A stretch of 64,000 bases of DNA from Glandiceps talaboti (taxonomy: Eukaryota > Hemichordata > Enteropneusta > Spengelidae). The first letter of the stretch is position 1. Every line of letters begins with the position of its first letter. This document shows positions 22,438 to 32,694 of this stretch, in pieces. Made by a program: the position numbers and the translations under genes. Under the pieces are notes generated by a model that was given only the letters and a program-made list of their open reading frames with translations, ran no database searches and was not told where the DNA came from. The stretch is from positions 11,706,322-11,770,321 of the forward strand of contig NC_135570.1 in NCBI RefSeq assembly GCF_964340395.1, in the 5' to 3' direction.

Positions 22438-24920
22438 TTGTGGTATATAAAATAGAAATGCTGTCACGTACACATGTTATGATGGGCCAAGTCAGCTTGA
22501 TAGATGCATACAGGGTGGCCTTTGCCATGGTTACTTGTGTGTACATTGTATGTCATATACAGTGTGTTATACAGTGTGTATGTACAGCTGCTTGTGTGCA
22601 CGTAAAAGTGCTATATAAGGAAAAGAAGTCATTGGGTTGAAATTTCACCGATTCCGAATACATGGGTTTATAAAGTTCATTGACTTACTGGAGTATCAAA
22701 GTGGCCATATGGATGAGGTTTGGATATTTATTTTGGATTTTTAATTTACAAAACAATTTTATCATGGCTTCCTACTTAAAAAATCAAAGCAAAACAACAT
22801 ATGCCAAGTCCTTGCTTGTAACCCAGTAAACTGCAAAAGATTAGTAAATGTGTAGAATGACAATAACAAACATTTTACACATTGTTTAGCTTTTTGCAAG
22901 GTATTGAGTGACAAACACAGACTTGGTCTATGTTGTTTCACATTGATTTTCCAAGTAAGAAGTCACAATAAAATTGTTGTATGAATTATTAAACCAAAAT
23001 AAATACCAAATCACCATCTCATAGCCACTTTAAATAAATAATATTAGCTGGGTTTAGATTTTAATTTAAAATAACAGAATGATCCCCAATAATTTCCATG
23101 TCTCATTGAAATAAACTTCATCACAACTTCTGACTTGCAAGGGTTTCAATCCAAAAGTGGTTCCTGCATGTTATCTTATCAGTAGAGGCTGCCATAAGGA
23201 CTACATAGGGTTATTATTCTTGATGAACTTTTTTTATTATATAGCTCTGCTCAGCAACAATCATCCACACCTACATTTTAACACCAATCTGAATTCTGCC
23301 TTTAAATAGCATGCCTCATAGCCTATTTTTACAATGTATGTATGTCAATCCATACTCCCTATCTGCATCCACTACCCCAAGATCCTGGCCAGATAAGGAC
23401 CTCAAACTTGAAGTCTAAAGTTCAAATGTCATTTGAAATTCAAAATGCCAATGTCTATATTTATTTATTTATTTATTTGTTTGTTGCCATGGAAGAATTT
23501 ACCATCAGTGACCTATTGACAAGATCAATTGCATTTTAGATGGTTTCGTTGTTGCAAGTGAAATTTTTGCTGATATTTAACAAAGTGAAAGGTTAAACTA
23601 TCCTTTAGGCTGTACGCATAAGAAAAGTACTTTTTTTATATGTTAGAAATTGAATGCGAAAAGTTGCAGGTTGCGAATAGCTGCTGGTTTTGTTTTATAG
23701 ACTAATTTTATATGAGTGTTTCTGTCAATTTTATTGATCCAGTATTTTGTACGTGTCTTATATGTGTATTTCTCTGTGTGTTTTACTTATCCTGTTTTTG
23801 TTGTCTTTTAGAGGGCCCCGGGGAAGACTAGCTTTTAGCTAACCTGGTTATCAGGTGAAATTTTTGTTGATATTTAGCAAAGTGAAAGGTAGAACTATCT
23901 TTTAGGCTGTAGGCATAAGAAAAGTACCAGATTTTTAACCCTCTTTAAATAAAGTTTAAATAAAGGTTAAATAAATAAATATTAAATAAATAATTCTGTG
24001 ATATTTGGTGGTGTACTACATTTTGTTGCTTTGCTTAGAAATTGAATGTCAGAAGTTACAGGTTTAGTTCTGTGATCTTTGGTGGGGTATACATTTTGTT
24101 GTTTTGTTTTGTATGTACTAAACAAGAAAATGCTTGGTATGAAATCAACACCTTTTCCCATCTGTTAGTGAAGGGTCAAAGGCTGATGACTGGTCAGTCC
24201 CATGTTTTTCTATTTATATTATCTTATCAGTGGATCTATAAGGATGGATAATGTCATTCTTTTGTTCTGAACCAACTTTTTCTAGGGCTCTGCTAGTATC
24301 TGTTTTTCAAACCTAAACTTTAGTTTTAATTGGAACTGAATGAGCACTGTACATGCAGCAGGTTTTCAATTTGACATGTTCACTTTTCTGTGACCAAAGG
24401 TAGGCATGCATGCTTTTCAGTTAAGTATGTTCAATTTGTTCATCACAGGTATGTACAGTAGGTAGGCAGGCACGCATGCCATGGCCATGACCTTAGTACA
24501 GTTTGTCAGCTCATATATCATTGCAGGGAAGTGAGCAAGGTCAACAGGATAGAAAACCCACTTGTTGGCAGCAGTATGTCAAAAACCAAAGCAAACATTG
24601 TTTGTGTATAAAACATATGCTGTTCTTTGTGATCCTCTCTCAATACTTTCTTTGTTAGGAAACCGTTTTATCGATAGTGAATCCGATTTTGTGAGCTTAG
24701 ATGTGTATTTTCAATACTACTGTTTTAAGATCCATTAAGTCTTGATAGCAGTATAGTTAAAACATCTACCTCTAATATTTGCAGAAAAAATTCACAACTT
24801 AGATATCCACAAATGGTATAAGTAGTTCTTTCAATATTTTATATTGCCTGTCCCAATTTGAGTAGTGGTCATGTAGGTGTAAGTAAAACAGCGCCACCAG
24901 TGGTCATACTAGCAAGACAT
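22438..24920. repeat. Spacer with diverged duplication (about 23551-24110)
   Basis: GTGAAATTTTTGCTGATATT, AGGCTGTACGCATAAGAAAA and GAAATTGAATGCGAAAAG at 23559-23670 recur with drift at about 23856-24060. The GTGATNTTTGGTGG block is also repeated. No gene is seen. Confidence 0.6.
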
Positions 24921-25516
24921 GGTTGAAAAATTTCCATGATCAGTTTCTGAGAGAACCTGTTTCTAACAAGTTTAATTTGTATATTTAATGATTTCAAATA
25001 TTTTGTTCAGTCACGAATTTTAATAAAACCAATTCTTTCAATGGTTAAAAAATTCCCAGAATAATTTCTCAAAGAACCTGTTTGTACCATGACAAGTTTA
25101 GTATACATTTAAAAGGGCACAAGCTGAGTTTTATACATACTTGGTCATAGTTTTAACTGCATATGTAAAAGGTACTCGCATTATTGTATCTACTGAAGCA
25201 TATTTAACCACCACTTGCAATTGACTGAACTCAAACCTGGTATTAAGATATAACTCATAAACGATCCAATGACGTAATTTACTCTACATTATCAAAAAAT
25301 GTTTGGGAAATCTTTACTATGAAATCAGCTATTCTAAACATAGCCATAAGACAGTTGCAATGTTATAGGTGACATGCATCAACATTAATATCATACTGGA
25401 ATGTGGTTTTATTTAAGTATTTTTACTTAAGTATAAATATGCTTATGAACTCAGCTTGTGCCATTTTAATGATTCAAAATATTTGTTCTGTCAGAAATGA
25501 TAATGAAACCAGTTTT
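24921..25516. repeat. 122-base tandem duplication split by a mobile element
   Basis: Unit 1 (24921-25042) runs from GGTTGAAAAATTTCC to CAATTCTTTCAAT. Unit 2 starts at 25043 (GGTTAAAAAATTCCC), breaks after GTATACATTTAA at 25112, and resumes at 25466 (TTAATGATTCAAAATATTTG) to end near 25516. Unit 1 is therefore the empty-site version of the insertion. Confidence 0.85.
25113..25465. mobile_element. Miniature inverted-repeat element, family B, copy 1
   Basis: The 353-base element has terminal repeats AAGGGCACAAGCTGAGTT and, reversed, AATGGCACAAGCTGAGTT. It is flanked by TTAA on both sides, whereas the paralogous unfilled unit has one TTAA (GTATATTTAATGATTTC). The TTAA duplication suggests mobilisation by a TTAA-specific transposase of the piggyBac type, though the end sequence does not match the usual piggyBac terminus. 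No coding capacity. Confidence 0.85.
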
Positions 25517-25649
25517 CTTCCAAATTTTTATTGTTGGATTTCTCCTTATATCTTGATAGGTAAGAAACAGACCAATCAGAATAAACCAGCTTGACGGAAA
25601 AAAGAAAAACCGAAAAACTGATACGAAATAAAAGATTAAGTCTCAAGAC

Positions 25650-28600
25650 ATGGAAAAGAAGTTATACAGTAATTTGGGAAACAAAGCCAATGAGAGTAGT
25701 CCTAATCAGCGTTTTATGTCTGGTGAAGCTGGAACTGGTCAAAGTGGAGTTCTGTCACTTGTTGACAGTAAAAGTAGTGTGAAAATCACATCCAGACATT
25801 CACCAATAACAACACAACTTAGTCATCCACAGACTCTGATTCGACATGAGGCTGCAGACTCAAGCGCTTTGACTGGTCGACAACAAGGTGGTAGAAGACA
25901 GAAACGACAAAGTCATAGTCAATCAGATGTTCGTAGACCGCCAGACCAATCAGAAGATCTCAATAAATTTATGGCTACCCAATCAAAAGATATCTTCAAA
26001 TTTAGCAAGGCTTTGATTGAAACAAATAAAAAACGGAGTCTGGATGAAACAATTTCTGGTGCACTTATTGACACTCAGGCTAGTGATAATGGTGGTCAAG
26101 AAAAGATAGGAACTTTTAGTAAAGCACTTGTCAACCTTGCCAATCTTTCAGCATTCAAACAAATACTTTCTGGAATTGGTGATGATGGTAAAACTCCTGA
26201 CGAAGCTGCACTTTCTGAGAGTATCTCAAATGTTCTTAAGCATGCAGACAGAAAGCCAGTTTCCAGATATGATATGATGGAGGGGCTAGAGTTCCAAGAT
26301 CCTAAAAGAGCTACAGATACTCCAAGTGACACTACCTCACAGAATAGTGACAATTCAGATAGTGTACAAACAGATTACATTATGTCCAGACTGTTTCAGG
26401 ATTTGCAAAAAATGGGAAAACCACCACAGACAACAAGTAGTAGTAGTGCAGTTGTTGACGGAAGCCATCCAAATCAAAGCACCGTGGCGCCAGTCTTGGG
26501 GAGTAATATCAACCAACAATTTGTTGTCAAAAACAACTCCAAAAAGCGTAAATCACGCCAAAGTGCTACAGAGGGATACAAACTAAATGTTTCAAATCCA
26601 GAATTTTCTCTGAACAAACAATCTAGGTTGCCTCCCCAGACACAAAAAAGGTTCTCCACAGAGAGTAATCATGAGATGATGGAAAAGAAGAAAGTGTTTG
26701 TGCAGCTTAAGGAGGAAAGAAATAGTCCGGACAGAACCCATGCTAAAAATCCAAATTCCATTGCTTGGTCTCAAAGTTCCAGTGTCGCACATTCACCTAC
26801 AAGTACCCCATTATCAGCTGCATCAGATTTTGTCACTTCTCAAGGTATGAAAAATCATGTCACACAACAAAGCAATTCAAGTATGCTGTATAATTCTACT
26901 AGACGGGTTGCTACACCAGACGGTCCATCACTTTATAGTTTACTGAATACCAGCAAGCAAAGTGGATTCAACCAAAAGCCAGCAGCTTCGCATGAAAAAC
27001 TACCATCGCCTATGACTTCAGATATATCAAAAAAAGAACGTAATAATAAGGAACTTGGTGATGGAGATGTAAAGGAGCTAGTTACAGAAATGCACTGGAA
27101 GAAGTTCAGGTCCATAATCACAGGCAACAGAAGACAAAGTGAGGAAGTTGCTGTTGCAGCTCTTACTTCTATGAAGACATTTCCTGGAAGAAGACATAGT
27201 GAAGATGTTGCCGTTGCTGCTCTAAATTCAATGAAGACACTCGCTGGTGGTTCTCCTCAGGCTTCTTCAACAGCCACATCTCCAAGTATCCCAAATCAGG
27301 GAGTTGTGACTGAGTTGCCTGCAAATCTGATCTTTCAGTGTTCGTCTTGTTCTGTTAGCTTTCCCCATCCACAAGCTCTTCATATGCACTGCATCCAGCA
27401 ACATGTCAAGAAGTCCCTGGAATGTGAATGTGGTAGGAAGTATCGTCTTTTTTGTGGGCTAAAAAGACATCAACTGACCAACTGTCCAATGAGATACAAA
27501 GACACCAGCACTCCTGAGGTACGAGTTCAGTCTCCAGAAGTACGAGTTCAATCTCCAGAACCAGACACATCTAGTAATTCACTGAAAACCAGGCATAATT
27601 GTCACAGTGATTACAACGCCAAGTGTTCAGCCTGTGCGAAAAATATCAATAAGATAGAAGGTCAGCCTGTGCCAAATCCAACGGTCTCAGTCCTAGACAC
27701 ACAACCCTCACAACCACAACTTCATCCATCATATGCAAATCATGAAAGACCAGATGCATCAACAGAATCAGTACAGTCACCTCTACAAGAGATGTTATCG
27801 TCTCCTCTGTCAAATAAACCAGAAGATAGGATAGACACTACAACTGAGGAGAGTGAATCTAAAGGACATTTGCACTCCTTACTAAGTAAAATAACAGCCC
27901 CTCAACAAAACATCCCAAGTCCAAGAACTTGGGCAGGAAGCACAGAAACCAAGAACTCATCAAGTTCAGATATGGATAAAAACAGAGAAGCCTCAGACAA
28001 TCCACCTACTGAAGCAAAGGCTGCGTATGGAAGGACACTGTATGACTTTGTGACAGCTATTCTAAGTGGAAATCAAGAAATAGAGGAAGAGAAAACAAGA
28101 AGTCTACTGAATCAGCAGGACAAAAGTGATAAATCTCCCGATACTGAGAAGATCTCCTCATCAGAGAAACCAGCAGAGAGTCGAGATCAGAGAGGAAATG
28201 TTTCATTGAACACTACGCAGCTACTAACCCACTGTGATGGTAAAGGGGGCATAGACAACCAAGAAAGCAATAGTGAAAGGCGTACAGTCAGACAGCAGCA
28301 AGACTCCAATAGGCATAAGGCTACCAATTCTGAGGCAGATAAAAAAGAACAGCTTGTGCGTAATACATTTTCTGCAATTGTGAGGGAAAATGAAGATTCC
28401 ACAAATGTGAAGGAAAATGAGTTTTCCACAGATTTGAGAGAACGAGGAGACAGCAGCAGTTCAACGATACCAATCAGTACCAACACTGACAACCAAGAAT
28501 ATGCCTCTCTGGTAGAGTCTAGTCAGCAGCTACAAAATGATGATGAAAAACAACAATTTCGTCAAAGATTAGCAACAAATACTGTGGAGACAAAAGATGT

Positions 28601-29402
28601 TGCAAGCCCAGAGGATGATGTCAGACCAGAACCTAGAGCCGAAAAACCACCAGCCATAGCTCCACATACCAGCACCAAGAGGCAAGGAAATACAGTGGTG
28701 ACGACAGAAACAAAATATATTGAAACAACTCTTGAACATTTTGTTACAGCTGTGGTTTGTAAGGCATTAACCGGCCAGATGACTGAGCTGCAAACATTAC
28801 TTAATTCTGCTACAACTATAACTGATGCAACTGCAGCCAGTGCTGCAGTTGATACTACTACAACACAAGATATGTTGTCGGAACCAAAAGATGGAAAGGC
28901 AATGCAAAGTAGTAGTGGAAGTACAGGAAAACGGAAAATAACCATGGTTCAAGAAAGTCAACTTCCGAAACAACCAAAGTTAGCATCAGTTGAAACACAA
29001 AGGGAAAGCGATATATATGAAGAGAGGGGCTTGCAACAGTGTGCAGTAGAAGAAAAATATGCAAACACTCCCGAATTCGCCAGACAAAGAGCAGCTGATG
29101 TTTCTACAACTTCTACTGAGCTATCAATCCAAAAGAATCCATCTCAGTTACATGGTTGTATAGACAGGCATGTTAGATCGCAGAGCAGTGATGGATTTGG
29201 TGAGAGGAGTTTACCACAAATTTTGTCTGTTCCCGGAATACCCTCAACACTTCCACTGAAAGAAGAGATGACAACACATCAGGAAGGCTTGGCTACACAG
29301 TTGCCATGGCAACAAAGCACCATGGGAATGCAACCAATGCAATTTAGACAGGAGTCCGAGAAAGACCAACTAGAGCCATTAGATCTTAGTATCAATAAGT
29401 AG
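25650..29402 (+). CDS. C2H2-finger, LxxLL and CtBP-motif nuclear protein, 1250 residues
   Basis: One uninterrupted frame. The ATG has G at -3 and +4, an in-frame TAA lies at 25629, and a pyrimidine-rich acceptor (TATATCTTGATAG) ends at 25560, so this is probably a single coding exon after untranslated exons. The protein is rich in Ser, Gln, Thr and Lys and largely disordered. Visible parts: basic clusters KKRK (298-301) and KRK (1094-1096); LYSLL (428-432), LHSLL (741-745) and LQTLL (1047-1051), the motif that binds nuclear-receptor ligand domains; a tandem 20-residue duplication (494-533) in which each unit starts RRxS; a classical C2H2 finger (Cys564, Cys567, His580, His585) directly followed by a C-x-C-x12-H-x4-C variant (Cys592, Cys594, His607, Cys612); two PEVRVQS repeats (622-635); and a C-terminal PLDLS (1243-1247) of the type that recruits the corepressor CtBP. 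I infer a transcriptional co-regulator, probably repressive. The layout recalls vertebrate NRIP1, but I see no alignable homology, and NRIP1 has no zinc finger. No ortholog recognised. Confidence 0.88.
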   Translation: MEKKLYSNLGNKANESSPNQRFMSGEAGTGQSGVLSLVDSKSSVKITSRHSPITTQLSHPQTLIRHEAADSSALTGRQQGGRRQKRQSHSQSDVRRPPDQSEDLNKFMATQSKDIFKFSKALIETNKKRSLDETISGALIDTQASDNGGQEKIGTFSKALVNLANLSAFKQILSGIGDDGKTPDEAALSESISNVLKHADRKPVSRYDMMEGLEFQDPKRATDTPSDTTSQNSDNSDSVQTDYIMSRLFQDLQKMGKPPQTTSSSSAVVDGSHPNQSTVAPVLGSNINQQFVVKNNSKKRKSRQSATEGYKLNVSNPEFSLNKQSRLPPQTQKRFSTESNHEMMEKKKVFVQLKEERNSPDRTHAKNPNSIAWSQSSSVAHSPTSTPLSAASDFVTSQGMKNHVTQQSNSSMLYNSTRRVATPDGPSLYSLLNTSKQSGFNQKPAASHEKLPSPMTSDISKKERNNKELGDGDVKELVTEMHWKKFRSIITGNRRQSEEVAVAALTSMKTFPGRRHSEDVAVAALNSMKTLAGGSPQASSTATSPSIPNQGVVTELPANLIFQCSSCSVSFPHPQALHMHCIQQHVKKSLECECGRKYRLFCGLKRHQLTNCPMRYKDTSTPEVRVQSPEVRVQSPEPDTSSNSLKTRHNCHSDYNAKCSACAKNINKIEGQPVPNPTVSVLDTQPSQPQLHPSYANHERPDASTESVQSPLQEMLSSPLSNKPEDRIDTTTEESESKGHLHSLLSKITAPQQNIPSPRTWAGSTETKNSSSSDMDKNREASDNPPTEAKAAYGRTLYDFVTAILSGNQEIEEEKTRSLLNQQDKSDKSPDTEKISSSEKPAESRDQRGNVSLNTTQLLTHCDGKGGIDNQESNSERRTVRQQQDSNRHKATNSEADKKEQLVRNTFSAIVRENEDSTNVKENEFSTDLRERGDSSSSTIPISTNTDNQEYASLVESSQQLQNDDEKQQFRQRLATNTVETKDVASPEDDVRPEPRAEKPPAIAPHTSTKRQGNTVVTTETKYIETTLEHFVTAVVCKALTGQMTELQTLLNSATTITDATAASAAVDTTTTQDMLSEPKDGKAMQSSSGSTGKRKITMVQESQLPKQPKLASVETQRESDIYEERGLQQCAVEEKYANTPEFARQRAADVSTTSTELSIQKNPSQLHGCIDRHVRSQSSDGFGERSLPQILSVPGIPSTLPLKEEMTTHQEGLATQLPWQQSTMGMQPMQFRQESEKDQLEPLDLSINK

Positions 29403-29899
29403 CAAGCAGAATTATAGGCAATAACCACAACTAGCATCACGTTAACTTTAAGTGGTTTTGTGATCAAAGCCATAAAAAACTTTAGCCAGTGTGTGCGACT
29501 TTTGAATTTTTGTTTTATCTAACAACTTCTACCTCCGTGAAGATTGTAATTAATTGTGCATTATGATAAATGCTTCATTTGAACACGGAATCGATAAATA
29601 ATTCCTTTGTTTCACACAACTATAAATTTGTTAACGCATCTAAGGATAGGACTTGTATATAACTTTGTACTCTAAAGAAGTTGTTCTTGTTCAAGTTGTA
29701 CATTTTAAGATTTGTGGCAAATGTCTGATAAAAACAAAAGCAAAGAAAACATCAACACAAGGAGTGCTATGACAATATTCCCCATATTAACGTCGATCAA
29801 ATTTTGTTTGTCATCTGGCATAAAATTCAATTTCATTGCAACAATTCTTTTTGCTTCAGGGAAGATAATTATAAATGATGTTATTTAACTTTCTGTTTA

Positions 29900-29905
29900 A
29901 TTAAA
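29900..29905 (+). terminator. Possible poly(A) signal of the 25650 gene
   Basis: ATTAAA, a common variant signal, lies about 500 bases after the stop codon. No AATAAA is closer. Later signals are possible, since CpG-poor sequence continues to about 36 kb. Confidence 0.3.
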
Positions 29906-31443
29906 ATATCCATTTCAGGTACATACTATTGAAGATATCTAAATTATATTATACAACTATATGTGTATTTCTTTCAAGTAGACATTTAAAGATTTCAAAA
30001 AACGAACGCCGATTATATGTTTTCCATACTGTTACATGGACAAGACATTGGCTGATAATCTGATTTTCTCTATTTCTTTCTTGATGATTTATAAGTCTGT
30101 TTACTTTCTGATTTTCCATTTTACTATTTATATTTATAAGAATTATTCATTCTTTCTTCAAAAAATAAGTGAACTTAAAAGAAGCAAAAAAAAAGAACTT
30201 AGTAAAATCCAAAGAAATTTCTATACTACTAGCCGTTTTTGTAGTGATGACATAGTATATTTTTTAATCATATTTTTCAATGTTAATGAGTTATGTTTCA
30301 TGGGTAAACTTACTTGGTGTGAGGACATAGGGAGGTTTGCACCTACAGGTGGCAACTGAAAACAAACCCATCATGATAAAATTTTGAAAATGTTCCCTTA
30401 GTCTAGTTCCTGACGACCGTATTTCAATTTTACACTGTTATCTTCACACATAATGTCTAGTCAATCTCGTTACTCAAGGCGTTAAATGTGGGGCAACTCC
30501 ATGCTGGGCGAAGCAGAAAACGGCACATGTCAGTAGTAACCAATCACAAATTGACAAACTGTTGTCATCGCTCATTAATATTCATTGATACAGCTGGACT
30601 AATATGATATGCAAATGTCCAACTGAACTCCATCTCCAGTCTAAGTTAAACACAGAACTGCCCTATATGAAGAGGATGATTTTAGACTCTTCAGCTAAAA
30701 AAAACCAGACCTCATTTTAGACCAAAGGGCTAGAAAACGCACCCCAAAGGCCAGCACATATACATATACTCAAATAAGGGGAGTAGACCCCGGGATTCAA
30801 CTATGCTGGCCTTCACTCCTGGTCTCAAAACAGTGAACAGTTTCCAAAAATACAAGATGGTGGGGTGGAAATGAAGTTGTCAGATAGGAAATCCCTATGT
30901 ATGGTACATACTCTCATTACCAAGTGAGTTTACTACCCACTAGAAATAATAATGATGATAAAATTATTAACAAGCCATTGACTTTGTGTTGGAAAATTTT
31001 ACTCATTCATGATTCAGAAGAAAACATCTCTTCAGAATTGTAATTCTCAATTAAAATTCTGTGTATCACAGTTTATGTTAAAAATTCACTTTTACTCTTT
31101 ATTTGAAAATTATATATATTTCAATTTAAATATTTAAGGATGGCTATAGTAAGTGAAACAGCAGATTTTTACTTTTCATGAAACAGTGTCCTCTAGTGGC
31201 GGTCTATGACTAACAGGCAACAGTGTAACTTGGAGATACGTTATGCCAACAGTCATAGGTTAACAGATGACAACTTGTAAAGTAAAAAATCATTTGCCAT
31301 TTATGAAAAAATACTCGATTTGTTTAATGGTGATTTTACATACGAGTAAATTTAAGTATTCTTAATATTGATACGCACAATTTTTTGTTTTGATAATAGT
31401 TGTGAAGTATACTATAAAATATCTATCATTTAGCTAATTTTAA
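29906..31443. other. Unannotated spacer or long 3' region
   Basis: AT-rich and CpG-poor; no gene or distinct repeat is seen. Confidence 0.4.
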
Positions 31444-32052
31444 AGGGGCACAGAGTTTAGACAATTTAAGCGTAAGGTGTGCTGCATATTTAAAAGGTAC
31501 TCACAGTATTATACCTACTGAAGCACTCTTATAGCCACCACTTATAATTAACTGAATTCAAACCTTGTAATAGGATATAACTCATAAATGATCTGATGAC
31601 AAAATTTATCATATGTACAAAAATTGTACAGGAACTCCGTGTGATGAAGGGAATATTTCCAGTACCATGTTTTAGTGCACCCTTCCAGTAAACACTCTTC
31701 TAATAAACGGCCACACGCTGCGTTTATATGTTTTTGTGATGCAGTTTTACTGCATTTTGAAAGATACTGTATGCTACTTACTGGTGTATACTGAACCATT
31801 ACTTGCAATTAAGTGAACTCAAACCGGGTATAAAGACATAACTCATAAACTATCTGATGACGTAATTCATTTTAAGCACAGTAAAATGTTGAGGAAATTC
31901 CTACTATACGATCAACTGTTCTAACCATGCCAGAAGACAATTGTAATCTTGTAGAAGACAGCATCAACAGTAATATTGTACGAGAATAGTTTAATCAAGG
32001 CTTCATGTATTTTCACTTGAGTAAAGAGTTTATAAATTCAACTTGTGCCACT
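31444..32052. mobile_element. Miniature element family B, copy 2, with internal duplication
   Basis: The left end AGGGGCACAGAGTTTAGAC follows TTAA. The right end TTCAACTTGTGCCACT is the inverted counterpart. Blocks such as GGTACTCACAGTATTATACC, CACCACTTATAATTAACTGA and TATAACTCATAAATGATCTG match copy 1 (GGTACTCGCATTATTGTATC and so on). The middle section appears twice (about 31490-31605 and 31770-31865), so this copy is about 250 bases longer. Confidence 0.8.
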
Positions 32053-32497
32053 AAAACTAGTAAAGGCAGAGATTTATGCATAGTACTACATGTAAATATT
32101 TATGACAAGATATAAAAAACTGGAAATATTGGAATTAACGTACCGTCATTTTAAGTTTTTCCAAATATTTGCTAAAAAAATACTACCAAACTAGAGAGAG
32201 TATAGAGTTTCAATTAAGTGACATGATGTTTTTTACGTCTCACAAAAACGTTTGGTTTTTTTTTGCGTATTACATAAATCAAAATACAGAGACTGATAAC
32301 ATGAACACATGAAATATGTGACATTTTATTTCACTGTGAGCACAAATAAACAGTTTCATATTTCAATATTTCCTTGTTTCATCTGACAGTGATGATGATT
32401 TATGTTCACAGTGAGATAACGTGTATCATTTTATACTATCAGTGCCCGCATTTGTTTTGAGTAATTTGTAACAAAAGACCCTCTGCCAGACATGGAA

Positions 32498-32694
32498 AAC
32501 ATCGTGCCACAGAACTGAAACTCTATAGTCACTCTGGTTTGGTAGTAACATCGTGCCACAGAATTGAATCTCTATAGTCACTCTGGTTTGGTAGTAACAT
32601 CATGCCACAGAATTGAAACTCTATAGTCACTCGTTTGGTAGTAACATCGTGCAACAGAACTGAAACGCTATAGTCACTCTGGTTTGGTAGTAAC
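32498..32694. repeat. 49-base minisatellite, four copies
   Basis: Four near-identical units carry AACATCGTGCCACAGAACTG and CTATAGTCACTCTGGTTTGG; the third lacks a few bases. High identity suggests recent expansion. Confidence 0.93.

Noticed and set aside
25650-29402. Direct orthology to vertebrate NRIP1
   Set aside because: Shared motif types and exon layout only; no alignable stretch seen, and the zinc fingers are absent from NRIP1.
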